The translations under genes and the position numbers were made by a program. A stretch of 34,930 bases of DNA from a bacterium (GTDB taxonomy: Bacteria > CAIWAD01), in contig JAUIFJ010000033.1 in NCBI GenBank assembly GCA_030429345.1, forward strand, positions 1-34,930, written 5' to 3'. Within the stretch, counting starts at the first letter, position 1; each line of letters begins with the position of its first letter. A model generated the notes under the pieces. It did not search any database, was not told where the DNA came from, and saw nothing but the letters and a program-made list of their open reading frames with translations. This document shows, piece after piece, positions 1-9,503 of the stretch.

Positions 1-3000
1 TGCCGGCAATCGTCGTGGCCACGGTGGCCCAGCCGCCGCCGTTCAGGCGGTACTCCACGGTCTCGAGGGCCAGGTTGTCGTCGGCGTCGAGCAAGACATT
101 GAAGTCGGCATTGACGCAGGTGGCCGTAGGAGGCGTGATCGCCATGGTGGGGACGGTGCCGTCGATGGTGATCAGCGGGTCGACGGCCGCTTCCGCGAGC
201 AGCGGGGCATTGACCACGTCGCGCACGAAGAGGCTCGTGATCTGCACCGGAGTGCCGCTCTCGTTCTCCGCCAGACCGTCGAAGCTGATCCAGAAGAGGT
301 CCGTGGCATCCAGCTGTCCCGCGGTCAAGCCGGTGATCGCGGTGCTGATCTCCATGGTGTTGCCGGTGATGTTGTAGCTCCAGACCGTGCCGTCGGCGTG
401 CGAGAAGAGCGTGCCTACGTTCTTCGGGCTCAGGTATCCGGCATCCCAGCTGAGCATGGCGGTGACCTGGCGCCAGGGTTCGGCGCAGGCGCTGATCGGC
501 TCGATGGCGATCGTCACGGTGCTCGAATCCAGGTAGGCCGGGCCGTCGGCGACGGAGATCAGGCCCGGGCCGGCGGTGTGAGACACCAGGTAGTGGCTCG
601 CGTCCCAGGGATCGAAATCCACGTAGGGGCCGACGCCGACGCCGCTACCGGAACCTTCGCCGGAAGGACCGCTGGGAGCGCCCCACCAGTTGTCCTCGGC
701 ATCGACGACATAGGAACTCATGATGCTGGCCACGCCCCAGGACACATTGCTGAAGCAATTGTTGTTGATGCTCAAGGTGCCTGCGTAGGGATTGTCTTCC
801 ACGAAAACGCCGATGGCGTCGCTGGGCGACTTGTGATCGACGATGTTGCTGATGGTGTTGCCACTGACGACGGCATTGGGGGTCTTGCCTTCCAGGCCGA
901 TTGCGTGTGCCCAAAGTCCGTCGAGATCATCGATGCTGTTGCCGAGAATCTGCGGCGCCACGGTTTCACCCAGGTCGCTGCCGGTCGTGTGATTCAGCAG
1001 GATGCCGTAGGCGCCCTTGCCGCCGCTGACCCAGGGGTTGGGATTGGCGCGGATATTATAGATGTCGTTGTTCTGCACGACCGCGTTGGTGATGTCTTCG
1101 TCATTGTTGGAGAAGCCCAGCACGACAGCGCTCACGCTGCCGCCGGTGGCCGTGTTGCCGATGTTGTGGATCGTGTTGTCCTCGATGAGCATGTTGTCCA
1201 CGGCGGCCGCGCTGCTCTCGACGATGAGCGCGTGTACATTGCCGCTTGTGCTGCTCGTGCCCACGTCGGTGAGGATGTTGTTGCTCACGGTCAGGTCGCT
1301 GTGATCGTCGCTGACGATGGCGTTGTTGCCCGCCGCGTTGGTGATGGTGAAGCCATCCACCGTCACACCGTCGCCGGTGACCGTCATCGCCGCGGAGGTG
1401 TTGCCGTTGACCGTGGTCACGGCGGCGCCCGCGCCGAGCAGCTGCAGGTTGGCCGGCAGGGTCAGGCTGCCCGTATACACTCCGGCGCCCACGTTGACCG
1501 TGCTGCCGACCACGTTGTCGATGGCCTCCTGGATCGGGTTGCCGACGACAAGCTGCGGGCTGTCGTCGTCTACATAGAGGTCACTGTAGTCCCCGCTGAA
1601 TCCGGGATTGTTGTTCGTGCCGCTTCCCAGCCAGGGGCTGTAGTCGAAATTGCCGTCGATCAGGGCGGCGACGGCCACGGGATCCGTGGTGCCGTGTTCG
1701 TTGAACTCGCCATCCTGCACGGCGACCCCGGCGGTGGTGCCCAGGCTGAAGAGGCAGTTACCGAAGCGGTTGTCGTTGACACTGCTCACGACCGTGCCGC
1801 CGTTTTCGTAGTGCACGTAGCCGTAGTCCCAGTTCTCGATGCGATTGCCGGTCACGGTCATGGTCAGCACATCGCCGGCGGAGTAGCCGCCAATGCCCCA
1901 GCTGCCGGCCAGGCCCTGGCCGATCAGGTCGGAGTTCGTCACGGAGAAGGCGTAGGGCGTACGGCGCAGGGGTCGGGCATAGTCTTCTTCCATTGCCGAG
2001 GGGCGGACGCGCGGCTCGGAGCGGGCGCCGGTCGAGTAGCAGTAAACCGCGTCGGCCGCCGGATTGCTGATCTCGGCCTCGTTGAGGCTGCCGTCGCTGT
2101 TGTAGACGTAGACATTCGTTTCGCAGGCATCGAGGACGGCACCGTCGATGTCGATCGTCGTGCCGTCATAGATCAGGATGCCGCTGGCGGTATAGCTGGT
2201 CGGGGAATAGTGGATGCCGGTGATCGTGCAGTCGTCGATCGTGCCGCCGGCGCCAAAGCCGATCTGGATGCCGTTCTGCGCCGTCACGGTCGTGGAACCT
2301 GCGCCCGCGGCCGAGACCTGGTCCAGGTCCACAGTGAGGCCGGTTCCGGAAAGCGCGAAGGCGTTCTTCTGGAAGTCGGTCACGTGTACGTTGTCCAGCA
2401 CCAGGCTGTAGGGGCCGCCCGTGTCGTTGTAGGCGTATACGGAAACACCGTGCTGCGCGCCGCTGAAGGGCGCATCACGCACGCGCGTGACATCCACGTT
2501 GCTGACCGAGCCGCCGCTGTTCCAGAAGCCGATGCCCTGGAAACGGTAGTTGGCGTTGCCCTTGCCGTCGCCGTCGACGGTCAGGCCGCTCAGCGCCAGG
2601 CCGGTGCAGGTGTCCACGAAGATGATCGGGTAGTTGTCGTTCGAGCCCGTGGTGTAGAACAGGGGCAGGCTGGCCGGGGAAAGGACAATCGTCGATCCCG
2701 CGCCGGCTCCGGCGATGGTCAGGTCGTCGGTGGTGATGTGCAGCTGTTCCGTGTAGCTGCCGGCGGTCACGTTGATCGTGTCCCCGGCATCCGCGATGTC
2801 GATGGCGGCCTGGATCGTCATGCCGATGCCCAGTCCATCATCCACCAGCCAGCTGCCGTCGGCGATCACTTCCAGGGAGGTCGTGTTCTCGAAGCCGGCG
2901 AATGCGGCCAGGGCGAAAGCGGTCACATCCGCGCTGTTGGCCTTGTAGAAGGTGAAGGCTTCGGCTCCCGCGCGGAAGGTCTGGTTGCGCAGCAGGTACT

Positions 3001-4099
3001 GGTAGCCGCTGACGGTGATCCCTGTGCTCTCCAGGCCGAACTGGTCCTCGCTGAAGACATTGCCTTCGCCGAAGGTGTTGTTCGATCCGTCGATCAGCAC
3101 ATTGCTGCATGCCCGGTTGGGGGCCGTGTACTGGGAGCAATAGATCGCGAGGCTGCCCCAGGCGTTGTTGGCCGTTGTGCAGTTGTCGACGGTCACATTG
3201 GCGCAGCCCGTCAGCTGGATGCCATTGCCCCAGGTCGCGTCATCCGACTGTACGCCATCGAGGACCACGTTGTCGAAACCGTGGATGTCGAGTCCGGCGC
3301 GGCGCTTGGTCACGCCGCCGGCTCCCTGGATGCGCACATTCTGCACGGTCAGTCCATCGAGCACAGCAGGCGTTCCGCTGGCATGGATCACGTAGCCGCC
3401 GTACTCGCCGGAGGGCGTGATCAGGTTCAGCGTGAACTCGCGCAGGGTCGCGCCGCCCACAGAGGGATGCAGGCCGTAGCCGGATCCGCAGTTGACGTCG
3501 ATGGTCGTATTGCCCATCATGTCGCCGGAAAGCGTGAGCGCCTTGTTGACATTGACCGTGGAAGTAATGGTGTGCAGGCCCGCATCGAGCAGCACGATGT
3601 CACCGGGAGAGGCCGCGTCGATGGCGGCCTGGATCGATGCCGGCGGTGTCACGGTATGGATGCTGGTCAACGGAATACTCGGCGAACCCGTCTCGTCGGA
3701 GATGTTCCAGCCTCCGCTACGCTCGACATAGGCACTCTCGACCAGATCGTCGCCGAGATATGCCTGGAACACGAAGCTGAAATTGTCCGAGCTTGCGCCT
3801 GAGAACCAGACGTCGAACTGCATGCTGGTCTTGCCGTCGCCATCGGCGATCAGCAGCGTGCCGTCGTTGTAGAGCTGATTCCAGCCGCTTTCGCTGAAAT
3901 TGCTGATGCCGACCGGCGTCCGGAAAGGATTTCCGGAAAGGATCTTCATCTGGATGTGATCGTAGCTCCCTACGCCGGCCTCCTGGAAACGCTGTTTCCA
4001 GCTGCCGCCCTCCTCGGGCGAGCCGACCGTGTCGAGGGCAAAGGCCTGACTGGACAGCAGGAGCGCTGCCGCGGTCAGGAAGACATGGGACTTCTTCAT
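1..4099 (-). CDS. giant secreted parallel beta-helix protein with cohesin-like domain (3' end beyond window)
   Basis: This frame is open without a stop from ATG 4099 to the window edge, giving at least 1366 codons; the C-terminus lies outside. The start is MKKSHVFLTAAALLLSSQAFA, a classic signal peptide, with an AAAGAGGT ribosome site 6 nt upstream. Residues about 25-125 form a beta-rich, PEP-CTERM-like jelly-roll region. Three parallel beta-helix blocks each open with an IQAAID...GD/ST-I/V...AG signature at residues about 150, 423 and 850. A DNWWG motif near residue 1133 closes the last helix. A cohesin-like beta-sandwich (about 1190-1330) and the start of an Ig-like domain follow, closely matching the same modules in the neighbour that ends at 4172. 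By analogy a C-terminal sorting module should lie beyond the edge. Role is inferred as an extracellular, probably carbohydrate-related or adhesive protein; no catalytic residues were identified. Confidence 0.85.
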   Translation of the reverse strand, partial: MKKSHVFLTAAALLLSSQAFALDTVGSPEEGGSWKQRFQEAGVGSYDHIQMKILSGNPFRTPVGISNFSESGWNQLYNDGTLLIADGDGKTSMQFDVWFSGASSDNFSFVFQAYLGDDLVESAYVERSGGWNISDETGSPSIPLTSIHTVTPPASIQAAIDAASPGDIVLLDAGLHTITSTVNVNKALTLSGDMMGNTTIDVNCGSGYGLHPSVGGATLREFTLNLITPSGEYGGYVIHASGTPAVLDGLTVQNVRIQGAGGVTKRRAGLDIHGFDNVVLDGVQSDDATWGNGIQLTGCANVTVDNCTTANNAWGSLAIYCSQYTAPNRACSNVLIDGSNNTFGEGNVFSEDQFGLESTGITVSGYQYLLRNQTFRAGAEAFTFYKANSADVTAFALAAFAGFENTTSLEVIADGSWLVDDGLGIGMTIQAAIDIADAGDTINVTAGSYTEQLHITTDDLTIAGAGAGSTIVLSPASLPLFYTTGSNDNYPIIFVDTCTGLALSGLTVDGDGKGNANYRFQGIGFWNSGGSVSNVDVTRVRDAPFSGAQHGVSVYAYNDTGGPYSLVLDNVHVTDFQKNAFALSGTGLTVDLDQVSAAGAGSTTVTAQNGIQIGFGAGGTIDDCTITGIHYSPTSYTASGILIYDGTTIDIDGAVLDACETNVYVYNSDGSLNEAEISNPAADAVYCYSTGARSEPRVRPSAMEEDYARPLRRTPYAFSVTNSDLIGQGLAGSWGIGGYSAGDVLTMTVTGNRIENWDYGYVHYENGGTVVSSVNDNRFGNCLFSLGTTAGVAVQDGEFNEHGTTDPVAVAALIDGNFDYSPWLGSGTNNNPGFSGDYSDLYVDDDSPQLVVGNPIQEAIDNVVGSTVNVGAGVYTGSLTLPANLQLLGAGAAVTTVNGNTSAAMTVTGDGVTVDGFTITNAAGNNAIVSDDHSDLTVSNNILTDVGTSSTSGNVHALIVESSAAAVDNMLIEDNTIHNIGNTATGGSVSAVVLGFSNNDEDITNAVVQNNDIYNIRANPNPWVSGGKGAYGILLNHTTGSDLGETVAPQILGNSIDDLDGLWAHAIGLEGKTPNAVVSGNTISNIVDHKSPSDAIGVFVEDNPYAGTLSINNNCFSNVSWGVASIMSSYVVDAEDNWWGAPSGPSGEGSGSGVGVGPYVDFDPWDASHYLVSHTAGPGLISVADGPAYLDSSTVTIAIEPISACAEPWRQVTAMLSWDAGYLSPKNVGTLFSHADGTVWSYNITGNTMEISTAITGLTAGQLDATDLFWISFDGLAENESGTPVQITSLFVRDVVNAPLLAEAAVDPLITIDGTVPTMAITPPTATCVNADFNVLLDADDNLALETVEYRLNGGGWATVATTIAG

Positions 4100-4126
4100 G
4101 GGGGGGACCTCTTTGCTTGGGAGGTG

Positions 4127-4161
4127 AAAAGGGCCGGGACGTCCACTGAGCGCCCCGGCCC
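4127..4161 (-). terminator. intrinsic terminator after the alpha/alpha-toroid protein gene
   Basis: On the minus strand GGGCCGGG (complement of 4154-4161) pairs with CCCGGCCC (complement of 4131-4138), an 8-bp GC-only stem followed directly by TTTT (4130-4127). It begins 10 nt after the stop at 4172 and ends 28 nt before the ATG at 4099, so it probably terminates or attenuates transcription between the two genes. Confidence 0.7.
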
Positions 4162-4171
4162 GGATCCGGAT

Positions 4172-7100
4172 CTACTTGACCAGGACCATTTTCTTCTGCG
4201 CGCTGAAGGAGCCGGCCTCCAGGCGGTAGATGTATACGCCGCTGGCCAGGCCGCTGCCGTCGAAACGCAGCTCATGGGACCCTGCCGCGGGAGTGCCGCA
4301 GTCGATGCGCCGCACCAGCTGCCCCGTGGTGTTGTAGACGCTGATCTGCGTCGGGGCGGCCTCGGCGAGGCTGTAACGGATCACGGTCGCCGGGTTGAAG
4401 GGATTGGGGTGGTTCTGCTCGAGGCCGAAGCTCTGCGGACGATCGAGCGGAGTGCCCGCATGCGAAAGCAGGACCTCGCCGTTCTCGGCGTCGCGGCCCT
4501 TCAGCTCGCGGATCACGGGAGCGGCATCGCCGGAGAACTGCAGCTGGATCACGGCGCCCGGCTGCAGCAGCTCGCCCAGGCCGACCAGGTCGACGGTCGC
4601 TTCCCCGTCTCCCGCGTGCCAGGCAAGGAAGCCCTCTCCGCAGCTGGCCGAGAGCAGCTCGCCACCCTTCAGCGTGACACTGAGGCCGAGCAGGCTGCGT
4701 TCCACCTGCAGCTGCCACTGGCTGCCGGAACCGCTGAGCGACACGCCCGCGGAGGCGTCCGTCGCCTCGTCCTTGGCCCACTGGTTCTCGATGGCCTGCA
4801 TCAAGGGTGTCGTACAGGCGATGCGGTAGTTCATCGCCAGGATGATCAGGTCCTCGAAGTTGAGCACGGCGTCGGGATCCGGCAGGCCGAAGCGGGACAT
4901 GTCGTCGGTGGGAGCGACGTCCATCTCCTCGTTGCCTGCGTTGGAGGCCTCGCCGTACTGGCCGGCGAGCACATTCAGGTCGTCGAAGCAGATCACGCCG
5001 TCGTAGGGCTCGCCGTAGCTGCCGCCGGCGTCGGCCCAGTCGCCCAGGAAGTAGTTGGTCGCCGAGGCCGGGGCCGTGGCCGCGTCCGCATTGACGCAGT
5101 CCGTGCTCACCAGGACATAGTCGTAGATGCCGCGAGTGGCATAGGTATCCCCGGCAAAGGTGTCCGTGTAGTCGGTGTCGCCGGCAGCGATCGTGGCAAC
5201 CAGGCTGTAGTTGACCATGTCAGGCCAGGCGATCTGCGCAGGCAGGCCGCCGGGGTAGGGGTAGGCGCTGGCGCGCTTGGCGCGGTAGAGCTTGTAGTCG
5301 TCCAGGCCGCTGCCGGCGGTCCAGCTCAGGTAGACGGCGGCATCGCGCGGGGCGGCGTCCAGGTCGGTGGCGGCGACCGGCGCCGCGGTGTCCAGGTGGA
5401 AGGACCAGCTGGAGTGCAGGCTTTCGTAGCCCACGTCGTCGAAGCAGCGTACGACAATGTCGTGGTCCCCGTCGCCCAGCAGCGAGACGTCCACGCTGAA
5501 AGCGCCATCGTCGTAGCTGGCTCCGGCGATTCCCGAGGCGGCAGGAATCCAGGTGCCGCTGGCGTTGAACTCGTACTCCACGCGGTCCAGGTCCACGTTG
5601 TCGTCGGCGTCGATGACGATATCGAAATCGCCGTTGATGCAGAGCATGGAAGCGCCGGGCCAGGTGATGCCGAGCGTCGGCGCCTCGTCGTCGACGACGA
5701 TGTCTACATCGTCATTGCCATGGGCGAAGATGTCCTGGTTGACCGGATCACGCATCACGACCTGGGCGATATGCACGCTGGTTAGCGAGGTCGGAATGGT
5801 GTCGCTGATGCCGTCGAACTCGATGTCGAAGAGGTTCGCCGCGCCGCTGATGCCGCTGGTGAGCCCGAGAATGGCGATCGTGATCTCGAGCTGTCCCGCG
5901 GCGATGCCCAGGTTGTCGGCGAAGGTCGAGTTTGCCGGGGTGTGGTTCTGCGTGATCGCGGTGGGGGTCAGCACGGAGGGATCATAGTCGACGAAGACCG
6001 TGATGCTGCGATAGGCCTCGGTTCCCGCGCTGAGGCTGTAGTTCACGCTGGCGCGATCCACATAGGCCGCGCCGTCGTTCTCCGCGATGTGCTGCCAGGC
6101 GGGGCTTTGTGTCACCGTGTAGTCGCTGGTGCCGAAGCTCAGGCCCGCCAGGTTCTCGCCGGCGATCTCGGGGTAGTGGTCACCGCTGGTGTAGAGGAAC
6201 CCTCCAGAGGGATCCTGGGTCGCCCCGATGAATGCGCAGGCCGCGTTGATCGCGTCCTGGTGCCCCGTGAGGCAACCTGTGGCCAGGGTGGCGATGGCGT
6301 AGCCGGAGGACTGCCAATCCTCGTCGCCGGCATTGCCGCCGTAGGAGAAGCTGAAGGATCCGCTGGGGCACTGGCAGTCCAGCAGCGTCGTCTCCAGCAG
6401 GGCCAGTTCCGAGGAATAGTCGTCGCTGGAGACACAGAAGGCGTCGATCAGCCCTGTGAGACCCAGACTGTACCAGTAGTAGTCCGTGTTCGAATAGGTG
6501 GGATCATAGCCCTGGTCGACGCCGAAGGGGTCGAAGTAGCCGGGCGTGGCATTGAAGCTGTCCTGCCAGAGGACCGCCGCGATGTCGTCCGCGGCGTCGT
6601 CATAGCCGGAGGCGGGGAAGGCCGCATCCAGGGCCGCGGCGGCCTGGGCGTACTTGCCGACATCCCAGGCAATGATGCCGTTGCTGCAGCTCTGGCCGAA
6701 GCGGGCGTCGCGAATGTACTCGGCCAGTCCGGTCGCCGTGCCGCCTCCGCTGTTCGTGATGCGCCAGTTCCAGATGGCCACCGCCCCCGCCTGGTAGGTG
6801 GCGGGAGAACTCACGCCGGGCAGGGTGGCGAAATTGAGCAGGAAGGTGATGTCGGAAGCCGTGTGGATGTTGGCGGCGGCGTCGGCGACGATGAAGTCCG
6901 CCGCGTCCTCCAGCGCCGTGAACCAGGTCGGATCGTTGACCGCCAGATAGGCCTGGTACAGGCCTTCGGCCGTGGCACCATAGATGTTCGCGGGGCTGGG
7001 GGAGGTGCTGTGGCTGAAGGTGCTGGTGACCCAGTCCCATCCGCCGTCATCCGGGTCGTCCGGGCTTTCGCCTGAGCCGTCGAAGCCGTTGCCCGCGTTG

Positions 7101-7327
7101 TCCTCGCTGATATCCGCCTGCATGGCGACCAGGTAGTCGGCAGCGGCGATCAGGGCGGCGTTGAAGTCCCCCGGATCCCCGAAAGCGCGGTCGGCGGGGA
7201 ACTGGACGGGACGATCCCAGCCGGTGGGCATCTCCGCGCCGTAGGGAGTGGCGATCGGAGCCGCGGCCCAGGTGCCGGTGACGCAGAGGCACAGCGCGGC
7301 GCTCAGTAGAATCGGTTTGTGTTGCAT
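4172..7327 (-). CDS. secreted alpha/alpha-toroid protein with cohesin-like, dockerin-like and sorting domains
   Basis: This is 1051 aa, starting at ATG 7327 after an AAAGGA ribosome site, with signal peptide MQHKPILLSAALCLCVTGTWA. Residues about 45-400 are helical with repeats such as QDPSGGFLY, the pattern of terpenoid-cyclase / prenyltransferase-like alpha6-alpha6 toroids that include polysaccharide-active enzymes. A cohesin-like sandwich (about 410-560), an Ig-like domain, and an FN3-like domain with a YKLYRAKR strand follow. Next comes a dockerin-like pair (YDGVICFDDLNVLAGQYG and VLNFEDLIILAMNY), then a second short cohesin-like segment. The C-terminus is a FlgD/type-IX-like sorting module (NPFNPATVIRYSL ... 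ASGVYIYRLEAG ... MVLVK). Domain order matches the next upstream gene, so the two are paralogous in their C-terminal halves. Likely exported to the surface. The toroid's activity is unknown. Confidence 0.85.
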   Translation of the reverse strand: MQHKPILLSAALCLCVTGTWAAAPIATPYGAEMPTGWDRPVQFPADRAFGDPGDFNAALIAAADYLVAMQADISEDNAGNGFDGSGESPDDPDDGGWDWVTSTFSHSTSPSPANIYGATAEGLYQAYLAVNDPTWFTALEDAADFIVADAAANIHTASDITFLLNFATLPGVSSPATYQAGAVAIWNWRITNSGGGTATGLAEYIRDARFGQSCSNGIIAWDVGKYAQAAAALDAAFPASGYDDAADDIAAVLWQDSFNATPGYFDPFGVDQGYDPTYSNTDYYWYSLGLTGLIDAFCVSSDDYSSELALLETTLLDCQCPSGSFSFSYGGNAGDEDWQSSGYAIATLATGCLTGHQDAINAACAFIGATQDPSGGFLYTSGDHYPEIAGENLAGLSFGTSDYTVTQSPAWQHIAENDGAAYVDRASVNYSLSAGTEAYRSITVFVDYDPSVLTPTAITQNHTPANSTFADNLGIAAGQLEITIAILGLTSGISGAANLFDIEFDGISDTIPTSLTSVHIAQVVMRDPVNQDIFAHGNDDVDIVVDDEAPTLGITWPGASMLCINGDFDIVIDADDNVDLDRVEYEFNASGTWIPAASGIAGASYDDGAFSVDVSLLGDGDHDIVVRCFDDVGYESLHSSWSFHLDTAAPVAATDLDAAPRDAAVYLSWTAGSGLDDYKLYRAKRASAYPYPGGLPAQIAWPDMVNYSLVATIAAGDTDYTDTFAGDTYATRGIYDYVLVSTDCVNADAATAPASATNYFLGDWADAGGSYGEPYDGVICFDDLNVLAGQYGEASNAGNEEMDVAPTDDMSRFGLPDPDAVLNFEDLIILAMNYRIACTTPLMQAIENQWAKDEATDASAGVSLSGSGSQWQLQVERSLLGLSVTLKGGELLSASCGEGFLAWHAGDGEATVDLVGLGELLQPGAVIQLQFSGDAAPVIRELKGRDAENGEVLLSHAGTPLDRPQSFGLEQNHPNPFNPATVIRYSLAEAAPTQISVYNTTGQLVRRIDCGTPAAGSHELRFDGSGLASGVYIYRLEAGSFSAQKKMVLVK

Positions 7328-7407
7328 GATTCAGTCCTTTTTTCGCCGTCGGGGCAGTCCGCCGGCCGTCACAGAGTGCAAGGGGGAAAACCCCGGGATC
7401 TATTTGA

Positions 7408-9474
7408 TCAGCGCATGAGAAGGAGTCGCTGGTGCTGCGATTCCCTTCCAGCCTGCAAGTGAAGGATGTACACGCCGCTGGCGAGACCGGCTCCGTCAAG
7501 CGGCAGGAGGTGCCGGCCCGCGGACATCGAACCCAGCGATTCCTGGCGCACACGTTCGCCAAGGCAGTTGTAGAGAGCGATTTCCACGGGCCGCGCCTCA
7601 GGCAGCAGCAGTGGGATCCGCGTCATCGGATTGAAGGGATTGGGACGGGCCGGCTCGACCTGGAAGGCTTCCGGAAGGGACACGGCCCCTTCGAGACTGT
7701 GGGACAGGCGACGGTTGCCTGTATCACGCAGTTCGATCTCGCGGGCCTCGAGCCCGGCGGGCAGTCCCCCGGGGAAGTCCAGACTCAGCAGGGTGCCCTT
7801 CGCGGACTCGCCGGGCAGGAAGACGCGGTCGAGCAGCAGGCCGCCATCGTCCTGCTGGCGTATCACGGCCCGGCCCGGGCAGTCGACCACCACAGGCTCG
7901 GAAGATCCGTCCCAGGCCAGTCGCAGGTGCAGGCCGAGCGTCTCCCCTGCGTCCTCCAGTTCGACCCCCAGTCTTGTGCCGTCGCGGACCAGCCGGATCA
8001 CGGGGCGCGAGGCCGTGTGGTACAGTTCCTTGGCATTCGGCGGCGCGGAGGAGGAGGCAGGTCCGAAAGGCCCGTAGTTCATGGCGAAGATCATCAGGTC
8101 CTCGAAATCGACCTGATTGTCTGTCAGCGGAATGCCCTCGCGCGAGTCGTCGTCCGTGGGGCCGATGTCGATCTGGTTGTCATAGAGCAGGTCGCCCTCG
8201 CTTGTGCTGTAGCGATTGGACAGGCGGACCAGGTCCGTTGCGAAGACCAGGCCGTCGAAGGGCGAGAAGAAATCCCCCAGCAGGTAGTTGGTGCTGCGAT
8301 CGCGGGCATCGGCATGCCCGGGACCCGTCAGCAGCGACGTGTTGACGGCAAAGGCTACATAGCGGTAGACGTCCCGGGGAAGGACCGGATCAAGCTGCGA
8401 CTCGTCCGTGCCGCTGTATACGAGCGTGAATCCCGCCGAGAGGGCCGAGCTTTCGTCCGTCGGGTAGGGATCCATGGGAGCCAGGTCGTCGTATTCCGGG
8501 TAGCCGCTCAGGCCGGAATCCAGCCAGCCTCTTCTGTAGATGCGCACGTGGTCGAAATCCGGGGCGAGGGGATTCTGCCAGGTCAGCAGGACCCCCTCGT
8601 GCCGCGGACGGGCCTCGAGATCGAGCACGTGATAGGCGGGCGGAGCCTGGTTCAGCGTGATCCCGTCCGAGAGCGTGATCCGGTTGCCGTACTCGTCCCG
8701 CAGATGGATGTATACGCTCTTCGGGCCATCGGGCGGGCTGAGGAAGTAGCTGGAGGGAGCGGGCGGCGCCTGCCACAGGGGGGAGGCATTGGCAGGAGCC
8801 GCTGGAGTTCCATCCAGCACGAGCCGGGCCAGGCTGCCGTCTCCCGGCAGCAGGCTGCTGGCGACCTCCAGCTGGGCGCTGACGGCCTGGTTGCCGGCGG
8901 GCACGAGGGCGACAATGTCGAAGCTGTAGCTCTGCGGCGGTGTCACATCGACCGTCAGCAGGACCTCGTCCGCGGCGTTGACGGAAATCGGGGCGTTGTC
9001 CGGATCGCGCAGGCTGACTTCGCCGACCTCGATCAGCGCCGGGCCCCCGGCGGGATCAATGGCATGGAAGAGCTGGCTGAACAGGGTCACGCTGCCCGCA
9101 GGCACCGTCCCCTGGTCCTGCCCCAGGAGCACGCCGGTCACCGTGCGGGTGCCGCTGCCGTCGTAGTGGCCGAACCAGGGATCCCCGCCCCCGGCGAAGA
9201 TCGTGCCCGGCGCCGGTGCGCCGATGGCGCTCAGACGGCTCGGATCCCAGCTCAGTTCCAGATCGAAGAGGCGGATCGAGTCTGGCATGGGCGAGTCCGG
9301 TTCCAGCTGGACCAGCAGTTCGTAGGTATTGGCCGGGACATTCCAGGTGGCCCAGAGGCCCAGCGTGGCATCCGGTCCCAGGCTGAGCGTATAGTCCGCG
9401 GCGCGCGCGCTCGGTCCGCAGAGGCCCGCGGCCAGAAGGCAGGCGGCCAGGAGGAAAGAGGACAGGGTTCGCAT
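7408..9474 (-). CDS. secreted cohesin/dockerin-like protein with C-terminal sorting domain
   Basis: This is 688 aa. The start chosen is ATG 9474 because it gives a clean signal peptide (MRTLSSFLLAACLLAAGLCG) behind TGGAGA; the open frame extends further upstream to 9669 but that part overlaps the preceding gene. A cohesin-like beta-sandwich occupies about residues 27-190 (LFDLELSWDPSRLSAIG is typical). Ig-like and FN3-like domains follow. A dockerin-like pair appears around 415-480 (FDGLVFATDLVRLSNRY and VDFEDLMIFAMNYG). A second short beta domain and a sorting module (PNPFNPMTRIPLLLP ... ASGVYILHLQAG ... LLLMR) end the protein. It sits 29 nt after the 9504-10208 gene and 80 nt before the toroid protein, so co-transcription is likely. 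Probable scaffold or adhesin; no enzymatic motif was seen. Confidence 0.85.
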   Translation of the reverse strand: MRTLSSFLLAACLLAAGLCGPSARAADYTLSLGPDATLGLWATWNVPANTYELLVQLEPDSPMPDSIRLFDLELSWDPSRLSAIGAPAPGTIFAGGGDPWFGHYDGSGTRTVTGVLLGQDQGTVPAGSVTLFSQLFHAIDPAGGPALIEVGEVSLRDPDNAPISVNAADEVLLTVDVTPPQSYSFDIVALVPAGNQAVSAQLEVASSLLPGDGSLARLVLDGTPAAPANASPLWQAPPAPSSYFLSPPDGPKSVYIHLRDEYGNRITLSDGITLNQAPPAYHVLDLEARPRHEGVLLTWQNPLAPDFDHVRIYRRGWLDSGLSGYPEYDDLAPMDPYPTDESSALSAGFTLVYSGTDESQLDPVLPRDVYRYVAFAVNTSLLTGPGHADARDRSTNYLLGDFFSPFDGLVFATDLVRLSNRYSTSEGDLLYDNQIDIGPTDDDSREGIPLTDNQVDFEDLMIFAMNYGPFGPASSSAPPNAKELYHTASRPVIRLVRDGTRLGVELEDAGETLGLHLRLAWDGSSEPVVVDCPGRAVIRQQDDGGLLLDRVFLPGESAKGTLLSLDFPGGLPAGLEAREIELRDTGNRRLSHSLEGAVSLPEAFQVEPARPNPFNPMTRIPLLLPEARPVEIALYNCLGERVRQESLGSMSAGRHLLPLDGAGLASGVYILHLQAGRESQHQRLLLMR

Positions 9475-9503
9475 GGAGTCTCCAGGCTTGGGTTGCGGGT
9501 GAA

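Noticed and set aside
398-3802. A 1134-codon plus-strand open frame
   Set aside because: It is codon-aligned antisense to the beta-helix gene, rich in Val/Asp/Gly/Ala/His typical of reverse complements of GC-rich genes, and lacks any domain. The minus strand has the signal peptide, repeats and ribosome site.
7328-7407. Possible terminator GGGG-TTTT-CCCC between the two cohesin/dockerin-like genes
   Set aside because: Only a 4-bp stem and no T-run after it; not enough to call.
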